DNA from: Lepeophtheirus salmonis
Lineage: Eukaryota > Arthropoda > Copepoda > Siphonostomatoida > Caligidae
Length of the DNA: 64,000 bases
Direction of reading: 5' to 3'
NCBI RefSeq assembly: GCF_016086655.4
Contig: NC_092584.1
Span: forward strand, 11,769,907-11,833,906
In this document: positions 22,630 through 34,936 of the stretch, piece by piece
Position numbering within the stretch: position 1 is the first letter of the stretch
Layout of the letters: each line of letters opens with the position of its first letter
Program-made: the position numbers and the translations under genes
The notes under the pieces: model-generated
Told to the model about the DNA's origin: nothing
What the model saw: the letters and a program-made list of their open reading frames with translations, nothing else
The model's database searches: none

Positions 22630-25380
22630 AGCAATATTTTCAGATTATTTTGTTAGACAAATGTCCTCACAAAACTTCTCGTTTAAATTTTACTCTTCAA
22701 TAATGTAAAATGTGTCTACTCGATAAAATCAACTCTGTAGATATAATTGTCAATCGTTTTGAGAAAGTTACATAATTAAGAACTCGAGTAATATTGAAGT
22801 TTCAATTATCTGTGACTTCAATCTCGACTCCTTATTCAAGTTATACTATAACTTTTAAAATGAACAAAAAACTTATGTTCGTGACTTGTACATGATTTGC
22901 ACTTAATTTTAATAAAGTTGTGATTTCAGATTGGCATTGGACTATTCACCGTTTGATTCTAACTTACGAAATATAACTGTTGAACATCACAAGTATTTAA
23001 TTCACAAATTTTGGTTCCTCTTTCTTTCTCTTTTAGAGAAAAAAGTTGAGTGATGCTATAAAAATTACCTACACAAATATATATAAATACTCTAAACGCA
23101 TAATTTGTACTAAATTATGCTAATTTGTGAATAAATTTACTATCAGTATTACGAAAAAAATAGTCCAATAGTTTAAAAAAAGGATGTTACTAAAGTTTTT
23201 GTCAAAGTACTCTGACTTGTGGTAAAGATATTGAATGATCAAAGACAACAGAAAAATTTGAGAATATCACTTTTTTAATTTCGATTACTGGTAGTATAAT
23301 TTTTTTTTCATATATTGTATTATCCTACATGGTCCTCTTTAGGTAGCACATCTTTTTCAAAATTTAAAAGGTGACAAAATTTCTTAAATTCACCAATAAA
23401 TAATACATTACTGCATTAATCATTATCTTACATTTCTTAATTAATAGAAATATTGTTCTCAACTATTAAAAACATTTAAAAATTTTTTTTTTCTAAAGTT
23501 ACCCGATGGAGAAAAAATGGGAATACCATAAGAAAATTTTGATATTTCTGTAATAAAAATGTGGGGGGAAAGGGTGATCTTTTTTTAACTTTTTTCTCTT
23601 ATTTTGTTTAGTAACCACTTAAAGAAAAAACATTATTTATAATTTTTATAGGTTTGAAAAACATCTATCAAAACTATTTTATTCAAAATAACTGAAAATG
23701 AATTCACAGTATCTATACTCACTAGGTATAAAGTGTTTGCCTTTTTTCATAATTTGATCGATATATGCTACCTAAAGAGGATGTCATAGGACAAAGAAAC
23801 TTCGCATTGGGAATTTTAATACCAAATGACAACTTTTTAAACCCCCCTTCATCAAAATTCGAAAAAAGTTAAGCCGGTGTACTACCTATATGTAAAGATA
23901 CAAAAAAAAAAATGGAACCAGACTTTTGTAAGGAACAAAGTAAGTAAAATGTTCTTCTTGTAATTTTTATCTTTATTCTCACAAACTTCCTATATTTTAC
24001 CTAGATATACCTTTACATTACATCTACATAGGTAATACAAAAGATAGTTTTTGCAATATATATATTTTTTCAAATAACGCTTATCTTTTTTACGATTTTT
24101 ATTATACAATAAGCCTGCATTTGATTTCCCATCTCTTTCTACACCATTAATTTTATTGAATATAAAAATGATGATGGATTGTTGAGTACATTATGATCAG
24201 GGAGGAAAAGGAATTTTTATAGTAAATCTACATATATTACAACTGTTGCCTTTATACAAATTTTTATTTATACTAGAACTAAAGGAAATTAGGATTGAGA
24301 ATGAATAACAAATCGTTTAGAAGCTCTATTTTTAATATTTTTCAATTCAAAAATATGATATTATGTGCTGTGTATAATATAAAAAGCATTTGAATTGCCT
24401 ATAAATAAAATATCAATTTGAGTTCGACTTAATTCTATACTCTTCAAGCAAGAGTCTAATACTTTAAAATATTAAAAACTTTTGATATGTGAGTAACTTG
24501 GAAAACTATGAGGAAAATAAATAACTTCTTTTTATCCCCAGGGTTAATTTAATCATTTAATGTTGTTGTTTTTTTTCAGTTTTGTAAAAATTTGTTTTAC
24601 ATATGAATATTGAGGGAGTGACACAGAGAATATTGCACAAAGTTAGTTTCCTGAAACTGAGTGTGGGTAAGTTTAGGTCCCCGTTACTCTTAAGGAAATA
24701 AATTTACTCTAGAATGGCCAAGGTATCATATATGAGACCATTATATTTTAAAAAACATTTGTCCTCCATTCTAATTAAAAATAAACTTTCTTTTATTTCA
24801 TGACAACTTTTTATTTTGTTTCCATAATTTTTAAACCTTTAAATTTAAACAAAATAAAATATAATTATAACTATCTAATAATTTTATAATTATAATTGGT
24901 GTTTTTTAAATTAAAATCTTACATTAATATATATAAAAAATCTGCTTGACACCATTATTGTTTTTTTTTAGTGAAAACTGATAATCCCTTTGAACTTTTT
25001 CATCAAAATATATGTGTATTACTATTGAACACATTAAATGGTTATGGTTTTGACTCATATTATGATTGTACGTCAATCCATGAGTCTTTTCAGATATGAA
25101 TAATAGTCCATAATTTCCAATGAGAAGTGATAACGGAGAAATAATTAGCATTTTTCCATTTGAACTGTTGTTGTGTTTCTTATTATATTAACTATTTGTC
25201 ACTGGTTCGTTCTCATAACATAGTGAGATTTTAATAGTATGTATGCATTGAAGTTTTGGAGAATAATCTATCATTTATTAAATGGTTTTAATGCAACAAG
25301 ACCTAATGCAAAATAATGTCCTGAGACAAAATAATTCAAGGTAAAGGTGCCTACCGCTTAGAAAATCTATCCATTCTTAT
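22630..25380. other. AT-rich gene-free DNA
   Basis: No supported gene in 2.7 kb. Reading frames are short and AT-driven; a minus-strand frame at 24924-25151 has no motif. Around 23290-23345 and 23770-23795, CCTCTTTAGGTAGCA appears in both orientations (TGCTACCTAAAGAGG), so this may hide an inverted-repeat element of about 500 bp. Confidence 0.45.
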
Positions 25381-25381
25381 C

Positions 25382-25540
25382 ATAAAGTTTTGACATTTTG
25401 CCACTTAGTAACTTTTCCTTGATATTTTTCCCTGACATCGTAAACACTAAAATGAAAAAAAGACAATTTTAGTGTTTATGATGTCAGGGAAAAATATGGA
25501 GGAAAAGTTACCAAGTGTCAAAAATGTCAAAATTTATTTA
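25382..25540. repeat. Long near-perfect inverted repeat (hairpin)
   Basis: Two arms of about 70 bp (25382-25452 and 25467-25540) are reverse complements with a few mismatches, around a loop of about 14 bases rich in A. The inner part pairs TTTTTCCCTGACATC with GATGTCAGGGAAAAA and AAACACTAAAAT with ATTTTAGTGTTT. The transcript would form a long hairpin from either strand. It could be a fold-back MITE or a hairpin RNA precursor; no coding content. Confidence 0.85.
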
Positions 25541-25544
25541 AACA

Positions 25545-26860
25545 GATATAATACTAATCACCAATCAATGTTTATTAAAATAAAAGAGATCTTAAGAAAC
25601 ATAATAGTGGTTAGAATGGAACAAGTGCTAATCAATTAATTCTGCTTGATGAATATCAAATCATTAGACGTGATGGATTAATCATATCAGACAAGACTAA
25701 TAGATTGACGAATAAGCATTAACGGAATATATTGAGAAATATTAGGCACTGGAAATTTTCGAGGGCAAGAAACCTTCTATAAAGTTGACCTAACCATACG
25801 TACCGCAATTAACCAAATTACTTGAAGGTTGATATATTAATGTATAAAAACTTCATTTCCACCTATTAACATTTTTAAAAATACAATACAATCCATAATT
25901 ATGGAATTTAAAAAAGTTCGACACATAACTTCGAGCAATTTTTAGTCAAAAAAGTTAAAATTAAATGTTAAACTAAACATTTTTGAAGCAAATATTCTTT
26001 TGTAAATAAAAGACCATTTACTCATGCTTTCAAAGAATCAAATGAGAAGGACTGGAAATCCACATCTTAAAATGCTTTGTTTTGTTTTTTTAGTTCTACC
26101 ATTTTGTTGCAGGACCACAATACCATATGGGAAGTTAGCCAAACCTATGGGAGGAAGTGTCCCTCCAGCTTTTATTTCCTTTTTTAAGAAGTGTTACGTT
26201 CAGATGCCATTTTCGTGATTCGCACACCCTTTGTTAGCATTACTCAAAGAACCATTTTAATAATTAAGAGATTTTGAATTTCTGTATTTTAATTTTATTT
26301 AAATAATCTGATTTTCTAGGGGGTTCACACCTACGCAAAAACACCTTACATAATTATTTCATTAAATATATTCGTTTATTTATGTATAATACATTCAATT
26401 AAATATTTATGAAAGTACTCCTTTCAATGTTTGATACTTTGAAAAGGAAAATAGGGAATAAACCCAAAAAACTCACACATTAATTATTCATAAGTCCGAT
26501 AAATGATTTATAAGCTCTTATGACTCGGTAATTATCTTCCGTATATGGAATATATCCTGTTTGTTTGAAGCATTACGAGATGTTAGATTTTTGATATTGT
26601 CTCATATCTTTATAAAAAAAGCTACATGGATTTCAGGGATACAGAAGATAGCATTTAGTACACGGGGTGGGGTTATGTATTTTGAATTTCATAACCTCCA
26701 ACTCTAAAAAAATGTCTCGTAACTCACTAACTATTTGTTTTTATTATTTTGGGTTAAATTAGATTATGGAATTTAAACAAAATTTCACATTGAGTGAAAT
26801 GGAGGAAAATTGGATTATTAAGAAAGACCAGAAAATAGGTCTAGAATTTGAAAATATTTC
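25545..26860. other. AT-rich gene-free DNA
   Basis: No supported gene. A 64-codon frame at 26024-26218 lacks motifs. A 101-codon frame at 26766-27071 runs through the repeat described at 26862 and is probably chance. Confidence 0.45.
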
Positions 26861-26861
26861 A

Positions 26862-27285
26862 TTTTGGTCCACAGTTTGTCACTACAGTTTGGACCGAAAT
26901 ATTGATAACTTAATATACAATATAAATTTATTTTTTCCACAAAATTTTATTACAGCAAACCTAGTAGGTTTAGACAAATGGTCAGTCTATATTAGTCCTG
27001 CTAATAATTGGCCTCAATTAAAGTTCGGTATTTGCCGATTTTATAAACTTATAGTTGATGAGATCATGTGAGTTTTTAAATTGTGAACTTTAGTACAATT
27101 ATGTAAAAGATATTTAAAAAATTTCATACGAATATAACTGGATAAAAGAGAACATCAGTTAATAGGGTGAAAAGTAAGGAAATTGGACCACGGAACAAGA
27201 CGGAAAAAAACCCTTCTACAATAAGAGAAACATTAAATTTCGGTCCACAATCTGTGACTACGATTTGGATCGAAATATTGGTCGA
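26862..27285 (+). repeat. Pair of direct repeats resembling transposon ends
   Basis: GGTCCACAGTTTGTCACTAC (26866) and GGTCCACAATCTGTGACTAC (27242) are each followed by a (C/A)GATTTGGA(T/C)CGAAATATTG-like run. The copies are 376 bp apart. Each unit is itself partly palindromic (GGTCCA and TGGACC in the first). They may be ends of two related elements or sub-terminal repeats. Confidence 0.5.
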
Positions 27286-27676
27286 AATAGTGTTGGGAAA
27301 GGTTATTTAATGACCAAATAGGGAAAAATTAGTCTCAGAATTACTCTCAAAACTAATTTGGAACACACTTTAGATTACATTGTATACTTAACAAATTCCA
27401 ATTCCAATATCAGATAAATCTCTTTACCCATTCAATATAGTACTTTTACTTGTTTGTACTTTTATAACCCTTGTCTTACGTTCATCTTCATTATGAAATA
27501 TTTTTTTCTCAAACTAAAAAGTTGAAAATGATGGGGCGTATTAAGTTATAATTAAATAATAGTTTTAAATATTATACATATATAATTAAGAAGATACATG
27601 AAATGAGTTATTTAGTAGATTTGTAAGATACTTATTGCCCAACCCGGGTGGGATTTAAACTGTAAATACATGGAGG

Positions 27677-27716
27677 TATATAAATACTCTAGATTCAAAA
27701 TATAACATCATCATTC
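27677..27716 (+). promoter_or_regulatory. Core promoter of CPR-A (TATA box and initiator)
   Basis: TATATAAA at 27677-27684 is followed by TCATTC at 27711-27716, which fits the arthropod initiator TCA(G/T)T(C/T). The start codon at 27756 leaves a 5' untranslated leader of about 43 bases. The layout matches that of the other cuticle genes, with a slightly longer spacing (36 bp). Confidence 0.65.
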
Positions 27717-27755
27717 CTTGGTTTGTATTCAATCAACTCACAGCACTAAAAAAAA

Positions 27756-28469
27756 ATGATACACTTTATTGTAAGACATTAAAAACGTTACTTTTCTTAC
27801 ATCTTAATACGTAGATCTAAACTAAAAGACCTTTGATTATTTCAGACATCCTTTATTACATTAATTTCCACTATCTCAAAGATCAATGGCGGAGTTATAC
27901 GCTCATCCTCAGGTCCTCTCAGTACATATGGATCCGTCAACAGTCCTATTCAAAATTTGTATACAACATCCAGTGATTCCTTTGTTGGATCCGATGTTTC
28001 CTCTTTTATTATTAACTCTGCACCTAGCCCTATTATCCAAATCCTTAGCAGCTCTTTCAACCCTCCCGGTACTCTAACAGGATCAAATGACTTTGATTAC
28101 TCATTTAAAACGGAAAATGGAATCATGCAAAAGGCTGCAGGAACTACAAAGCTCATTGGAGACACTGAAGTCGTTGTGATGAAGGGATCTTATGAATATG
28201 TGGGTCCTGATGGGCAAACCTATGTTGTGGATTGGTATGCTGATGAGACTGGTTACCATCCCTCTGCTCCTCATCTCCCACAGGATGTCCCAATCCCTTA
28301 TCCGGAAATTGCTGATGCTGTAGCTGCTCAAATTGCCTTTGCTGCCGCGAATCTGAACGACTACGACGATGGTTCTTATAACGGAGGGGAGTTCATCAAT
28401 CAAGATATTTATTTAACACCAAATCAAATATACTCTGAGGATGCCCTTACCAACTACGGCAGTTTCTAA
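27756..28469 (+). CDS. RR-1 type cuticular protein (CPR-A)
   Basis: Structural protein of the chitinous cuticle, secreted by the epidermis. Exon 1 is 27756-27770 (MIHFI), followed by a GTAAGA donor, a 75-bp phase-0 intron and an ATTTCAG acceptor. Exon 2 is 27846-28469. The product is 212 residues: a hydrophobic secretion signal (about residues 1-18), a Ser/Asn-rich linker, and a chitin_bind_4 domain from about residue 88 to 150. The domain holds the Rebers-Riddiford core GSYEYVGPDGQTYVVDWYAD then ETGYHPSAPHLP (residues 119-150). Trp replaces the usual Tyr/Phe at one aromatic site. The conserved tail VPIPYPEIADAVAAQIAFAA follows. The C-terminus is longer and more divergent than in CPR-B and CPR-C. 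Splice sites and a TATA box support this start; a purely genomic view would miss exon 1. AATAAA is at 28699. Expression stage is unknown. Confidence 0.92.
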
Positions 28470-28719
28470 TTTCATTCCAAGTGCATTAACTTGATTATTT
28501 ATTTAATATTTGTGATTTTCTGTATGTTTTAACACTACTTACTTAATATTTAAACTAACTAATTTAATTTGTTACTTATTGTCAAAAACTATATTTCATT
28601 TATTTATTATCATATAATATAATCATTAAATTTAATAATACTGCCAGTCGTTGAAAATATTAATCCAAACATCTGGTTAATACTTTGATCAGGAGGAAAA
28701 TAAATTTTTTAAGGGAAGT

Positions 28720-30130
28720 TTGCATGATCATATTTTTTTCAATATGTAAGATTTTTTTAAAAGAAAAAAGTTGAACTGAGATAGATTTTAAAAGACAATA
28801 GAGACATAAATGTTTTTTTATCAATAATTATTCAAAGAAAGCTTATCATAGTTGCCTAAAAATGTTTTAATTGAAAAAAAAAAAAAGTCAAATTCACTTG
28901 TTAAAGCAGATTAAAAGGAAAAATTAATGACTAGAACCTCAGGCACACAGAATTGTAGCCAAAACTTTTTCATTCAGAAGCATATTTTTCTGATCACAAG
29001 ATGAAAGGACTTATATTTTTGTAAAATTAAAATAGAAAACTCGGCGCTTTATTTGAATGTGAAGTTACGAAATAACTGGAATAGCATATTCTATTTGAAA
29101 TTAAATTGTATTTATGAGCCTAGGATTACATTTATATATATAGCTATATATCAAAAATAAGTTAAGTAAAAATAAAAAAGCAGTAAAAGTAAATAAAATC
29201 GTTTTAAAGAAATGTTTTCCAAAAATTTAATTTTTTTGAGTATAACTCTGGATTTTTAGACCATGATATATTCGTCTATAATTTTCAATTTGATGTACCG
29301 TACCGACTGCTGGGCGAGACAGACATATTTTAGTGTCATAGAGAATAACATTGGTAAATTAACAACATATAAAACTAGAAATTATATAATTAATAGTATA
29401 TACTGTTTTACGTCACTATTAAAAAGGAAGTCAAGCCTCAGTCGGAAAAGTGTTTTGGTATAACCTTGTATTTCTAATAACCTTGCTCAATACTTATTAT
29501 GAACATAGAGCAGTAGATAATTTTAAAACTATCAAAGTTTAGGTGACATTTGTTTCACTATTAATATTTTGTCACTTCTTTTCTTAGAGTCTCCTTAGTG
29601 CATTTTGAAGAAGGCAATTCCTGTAGGCACAATAATAAAAATTATATACTTTTGTAAATAACATGTTCGTTTATCTAATCAGTCTCTATGAGTGTAGAAA
29701 TGTGAAACAACTCAGAAAATATTTAATAAAATTAGTTCTCCTATCCATGACCTACACTTAAATTTCATAAAACACAAAATATATAAAGTTTAACATTAAA
29801 TATTTCAAAACATGGTAGTCAACCCATTGGTCTCACTTAATAAAAGTGTTCATATCGTACAATAATTTATGTATCTAGGTGAATCCAACAGTTTGTATTT
29901 GGGCGTACACAACCTGGAGGGGCTGCAGACTCCACCCCAAAATCATTTAGGAATTTTGGGTTTAAACTAGATAATCACTCGGGCAAATTATGTAGCAAAA
30001 CAAAAAAATTAATAATTGAAATTAAATTTTTGAATTTTTTTTCAAAAAATTGAATTTTCACTGAGTAGCTATGATTTCTCCTATTTTTTCCTGAAAATGT
30101 AATATGAGTAAATTTTTTTGGGGAAATGGA
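28720..30130. other. AT-rich gene-free DNA
   Basis: No supported gene. Around 29880-30060 a stretch with GGGGCTGCAGACTCCACCCC followed by AT-rich 'AAATTTTTGAA' units resembles stretches at 45600, 46760 and 50840, all with a CTGCAG core; a dispersed repeat is likely. Confidence 0.45.
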
Positions 30131-30139
30131 TCAATTGTG

Positions 30140-30660
30140 AAAATTTTCTCGGACAAGAACATTTCCACAGTTGATCAATTCCTCAACCACTGGAGCAACT
30201 GTTGGCTTGCAACAACAAAAGAAAAGGTCCAAGAGGTTTACAGCACCAAATATCTTGCCTAAACAATGGTCCTTGGCGATGTAGCCTCTGTTATTTTTCA
30301 ATGCTGTAACGAAAATCGGTCAGGAGGCCTACCATAAGGTGCTTAGGTGTACCATAGGAATACCAACTATCCGGAGGAACTGTATGTGAACTCAGTACTG
30401 CGCCCCATCTCACAGTTCCGCCAAGTTCCAAAAGTTATATGCCGGTAAAATGGTTTTATGGCCCCCTTCCTCACCAGATTTGAACCACTGGACTTTTCTA
30501 TAGGTGGAACTTTGGAATAAGAAAACAACAGGACTTCACACCCAAATGTGGACTGACTGAAGTCCTCCATAGTAGTACAAATTCTAGAGAAGTTTATCAT
30601 CAACTCCTGCAAGACATTCAGGCAACGTCTAAAGACTGTGATTGATAACGAAAATAAAAT
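30140..30660 (+). pseudogene. Tc1/mariner transposase relic, catalytic region
   Basis: The plus strand reads FSDKNIFTVDQFLNHW near 30150, containing the first catalytic Asp in the F(S/T)DE(K)xFTxD block. WLATTKEKVQEVYSTKYLA and TMVLGDVAS follow. GQEAYHKVLRCTI is near 30330. APSHSSAKFQKLYAGKM (30395-30450) is the second block with its Asp codon lost (TQYCAP for TQDxAP). PPSSPDLNHWTF (30462-30497) is the third block, also damaged. A C-terminal tail (KNSCKTFRQRL-like) ends near 30640. Stops and frameshifts are frequent and the N-terminal DNA-binding part is not seen. Confidence 0.75.
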
Positions 30661-30664
30661 AATA

Positions 30665-31765
30665 ATAAAAGTTTTGCAAAAACTTTGTCCACATGTTTTG
30701 TTAACATTATTTTTTGGCTTATTATTGAATATTTACAATTACGTTTATACATTATAAAAATTACATTAAAAAACCAAAACGAAATCAATTTTTAGATCAG
30801 ATAAGTTTTATTTATTAATTTATATTATACCATAAAATAAGTATATCAGATATAAAAATTAGTTAAAGCTTTCAAAGTATTCATTGCACAATTTTCCAGT
30901 TCAGTTGCCTTCTTCATTTCAACAAAAAATTGAACATCGTTGATCTGAAAAAATGGAAGATAAATAAGAAGTGAGTGTCGGGTACTCTGTGCATTTCTTG
31001 ATTAGTTCAATTATCTAATTAATACGAAAAATTTGCAAAGAAGCAAATGCAAAAATGTTAATTGACCTTATCATATTGGTAAATTACAGATGAAAAAAAA
31101 AATTCTATAAATTTGTATGATGTAATTTTAGATGGGTAGTTAAAATATTTAATTTGATTTGTAAATTCTAAGCTCTGTTTGTATTTAAAAAACGCAAAAA
31201 ATGACATTAAACCCCTGGATATTTCAAAAATGTTTGTCATAAGAGCAGCTTAGCTTTGATGGCGTAATATTAGATATACTGCATCTATAGCATGGATATG
31301 GGTATGATGTAATTGCTTCGAATTCCATCCTCAATTCAACTCCTACTCCAACAAAGATTCACCTAATAGAGAGAATATTTTTGTATGAGTGCAAGGAAAA
31401 GGCGGGAACTAAATTACTCAATTATGAAAATTGTTAATATAATATCTAAATAAATTAATATCTGTTATTTGATTTTGGGAGAAGAAAATGAATTAATAGC
31501 ATAAACAGGAGAACTTTCACCAGTTAAAATAGCAATAGGACAGGCAAAATATATATTCAACTGTATTGAAATTGCATTTTTAAATCTATTTACAGGAAAG
31601 ATAGGTTGGAATTCTACTTAAAGAGAGAAAAAATAAATACCCCAAGGACCTATAAAATAAGAGGACACGTAAAAACCACCTTTCCTTCTGCATTGGGTAA
31701 ACTTAGTTATTTCTTTCCACAGATCCCTTATATATAAATAATTTATAACTTTTGATGTAAATCGT
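30665..31765. other. AT-rich gene-free DNA
   Basis: No supported gene. TATATAAA occurs near 31731 but no cuticle-type exon follows it. Confidence 0.5.
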
Positions 31766-31769
31766 GTGT

Positions 31770-33160
31770 ATTTTGGCCATGTTAAAAAAAGTAACCGAAA
31801 ATCAACATAGTGACCCCGAAAATTTAAAACATTTTTAAAGGAAAGAAATATTTATGCTAATTTTGTTTCAAATGTGATTCATTCTTTCATAGTTTAGCTA
31901 CTCGCTGCTAATGTTATGAAATGTAAAGACAAATCAGCTAATTTTCTCCTTCATAATCTTTAAATTGTCTACGTTAATATGTTTTTCTATTTGTTTTTGT
32001 TTTTTTCGCATAGTTTTTACATTATAGATTAGTTGTGGTCAATTCTAGTCTTTATGCTTTATTGATATGGAGTGGGGCTTTCTGTTTATTTCCTTCATTT
32101 CAATGCTTCTCACACGTAATTCAATGAAAAATCATGATAGGTAAGGTGTTCACCTCCAAAACATTCTTCAAATTCTAAAGACGAACTCTTCATGTTCGAT
32201 TTCTTTTTTTCTGCATACCGGCAGGTTATATTTTCGACAATTCTTTTATGAATGGTCCATAGTTATTTAATTCCTGATTAGTGACCTTCTCTTCTTCTAC
32301 ATTCAATTATTATCAAAATCTGATTGAAAATTTGAGTATACACATAGAAGGCAGAAAGTAAGCCATAATATTTATGGTGGAGTTATAATTTTAAGCCCAT
32401 GTTGGGCAAATAGTATATTTCATGACAGACATCAGAGTAATTTTTACCAATGTCCTTGATTACTTCCTTATCTCCCTTTTCCCTTGTTACAGCTGATTGT
32501 AGCTGATTTAATGAAACGTCATGAAAGATAGTGGGTTTCCTCCAAAACATTACTCAAATTGTCAGTTTTACCATGTTGATTCTCGGTTTCTATTTTTAGC
32601 ATACCGGCAGGTTATATTTTCTACAATTATAGTCTAGTTGTGGTCGATTCTTATATTTGTTCCTGATTGATATGGAGTGGGGATTTGTGTTTATTTCCTT
32701 CATCTTATAGCTCCTCAGATATAACCTAATAAAACGCCATAACAGCTAAGCTCTATTGTAAGCTGTCCTAAATGACAGCAATTACATTTTCTATCCCAGA
32801 AAAGTGATGAATTGTATTTATTTTTAGCTGTCCCCCTTTTTTTGGTTGTCATTATTATTTTACTCCTGATTACTAAACTTCCTTTCCTACTTAATTCAAT
32901 TATGTTCAAACCATGATAAAACTGTGCTTATATAAGAAGGATTTCTAGCGGAGTTTTAAGGCCTTAATAGACCCATACTAGAGTTATAGATCGAAATCGG
33001 AGTCATTCTTGCTAATATCCTTGTTTACTTGCTTCCATCCCTACTCCTTTGTATCAGCTGGTTTTAGCTGATTTAATGAAGTTTCATGGCAGCTAAGCTG
33101 CTCTCCTCCAAAACATTCTTCAAATTGTCAGGGTTACCATGTCAGTGATCACTTTTATGA
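31770..33160 (+). repeat. Cluster of composite repeat family copies
   Basis: At least three plus-oriented units (ends near 32205, 32595 and 33145, each with AAACATT(C/A)(T/C)TCAAATT then a Met-rich CCATGTTGATT-like run) follow one minus-oriented start at 31785-31840. GCATACCGGCAGGTTATATT occurs at 32213 and 32614, marking unit copies. Also repeated: CAGCTGATT or CAGCTGGTT, TATGGAGTGGGG, and ATTCAATTAT. No coding motif. Confidence 0.75.
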
Positions 33161-33329
33161 ACATGAACAAAATATACAAGGTCTTTATCATTATTTTTTT
33201 GTATAAACTACCTACTGATAATTAAATAAATCCGTGCAACTCATTTCTTTTTTCGTGTCCTTGAGTAGAATAACTCATTGACAGATACGTTTGCTTTACA
33301 TATTATGTCAAAAAAGTATGAATAGAATA

Positions 33330-33821
33330 GGTTGGGAAAATGTTTTATCTTATTTACTGCTTCTTTTTTTTAATAACTAATTATTGGTCACATTAGATCA
33401 TACTATAGCTCTTGGTCAAATCAGTACTGAGTTACTGACGCTACGAGTAAGGTGGTATCAAAGGAAGAAATTTGCCATATTTTACATTTTTACTACTAAA
33501 TATCTTTAATTAAGGGTCATAAGTTCCGGAAGGTCCGATGGGAAGTTCTTATACATCCACTCTACAGTCTAGACCTGTTACTATTTATGGCCAACGTTCT
33601 TGGGGGTACAAATTTGGCCTCAATAGAGGTCTGTGAAAATTGAATGTCTGAGTTTTTTGCCAATAGAGACTTCTACGAGAAGGGTATTATGAAGATGGAT
33701 TCTCGATGGCAACAAGTTGTCCAACAGAATAGGGCACACTTGCCTTAAATCAAATGATTGTTACATTTCTTATAAAGTATAGAAATAAAGAGCAAATACA
33801 AAAGGACTTTTTTTCCCAACC
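33330..33821 (+). mobile_element. Short DD34D mariner with TIRs and a C-terminal transposase relic
   Basis: The left end GGTTGGGAAAATG follows TA (33328-33329). The right end, reverse complemented, reads GGTTGGGAAAAAAAGTCC and is followed by TA (33822-33823). This is the classic mariner terminus, giving a 492-bp body. Inside, 33525-33746 reads VRWEVLIHPLYS, then MANVLGGTNLAS and SEFFANRDFYEKGIMKMDSR with WQQVVQQNRAHLP, which is the C-terminal third of a mariner transposase with the APSDYH block lost. Same lineage as 9842-10380. Non-autonomous. Confidence 0.85.
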
Positions 33822-34439
33822 TAATATATCAAAATACATTAGTTATTTTGCAAACCCTGACAACACTAACAGAGACATATATGCAAGTATAAAATAATCT
33901 ACATACCTTTAAGTACCTATAAGATAACATAATTAAATCTACATCAATTATGGAGTTAGCGTATGAAATAAAATTACCTGAAAATAAAGTTTTAATAGAA
34001 TAAACAATATATATAGAATGTACATGTTTAAGTATATATGTACCTAGGCACAAGTATATATATATATATTGAATAAATATATATTACAAAAGTTTTTAAA
34101 TTAACATTATATTACACATGTTTAGCTATTCTTCATTTACATACAACATAAGTATTAAATATTTTTCTAGGTACATATTTGTGAAGAAAAAAAAGTACTA
34201 AATATATATTTCTTGTCTTATGTTTATTTTATAGTCTTCAAATATTAGATATGAATGTATTATTGCGACTATTTACCAAGGACCAGAAACTTTGATACAC
34301 ATGACTAAATTTCGAAAAACGTGATTTTTGGGAAATCAAGAAGAAACAACTGAAATAAATTTCTGATATGTTCAAATACTATATTTAACTATATCTTTTA
34401 TTCACTATCTTCTCTTTCACAAGCCAGCCAGGTACATAA

Positions 34440-34770
34440 TGAAGAAGAGATTAGAAGCTCTTGACGATGAATAACATAGGGTCATTATGACAGCTCGGAA
34501 CGCATTTAAATCTTGAATAGACGTGCAGGAGACACTCTTCTCCAAGATGTTCCAACTTGTAAAGCCCAGGGGCTGGAGTAGAGCAATATGAAGGTAGGGT
34601 AGAACTAAGCCATATTGTTTCTGCAGAAGTTTTGGATCTTATTAACTGTAAGGGTCTGTAATGGACTTCTTGATGTTGAAAGCAGTATGGATAGAGATGT
34701 CAATTGTCTCTGCAGCCGTCTTGCCACTATCACCGCCACGAATGATATTGCACACGCGTTACCTTTTATT
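34440..34770 (-). pseudogene. Mariner-like transposase relic, internally deleted
   Basis: The minus strand first shows an N-terminal remnant (RGGDSGKTAAETIDISIHTA with FNIKKSI) near 34735-34660. It then jumps to a C-terminal segment (GFTSWNILEKSVSCTSIQDL with NAFRAVI) near 34585-34500. The core between is missing. This repeats the HTH plus C-terminus layout of other relics. Motif matches are loose, so assignment is moderate. Confidence 0.5.
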
Positions 34771-34936
34771 TTGCTGCAATATTTTTACACTTAGATTCAT
34801 GGGATAAATATAAAACTTGTTTACTTTTATTTCAGTTGTTCGCTGGATGATTAGTAAATCTCGTAATTAGAAATAACGGTAACTAAATATGAATGAAATG
34901 ATATTGCAATTGCCTGCTCTCCACTTTGTAAACATA

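Noticed and set aside
26766..27071. 101-codon plus-strand frame upstream of CPR-A
   Set aside because: No recognisable motif, no promoter or splice support, and it runs through the direct repeat at 26862, so it is probably chance.
28101..28403. Open frames of about 100 codons antisense to CPR-A, also at 41307-41618 and 55937-56248
   Set aside because: They are shadows of the conserved cuticle domain on the other strand; their similarity to each other follows from the sense genes.
31731..31741. TATATAAA near 31731 as a further cuticle promoter
   Set aside because: No initiator at the usual spacing, no micro-exon and no chitin-binding sequence downstream.
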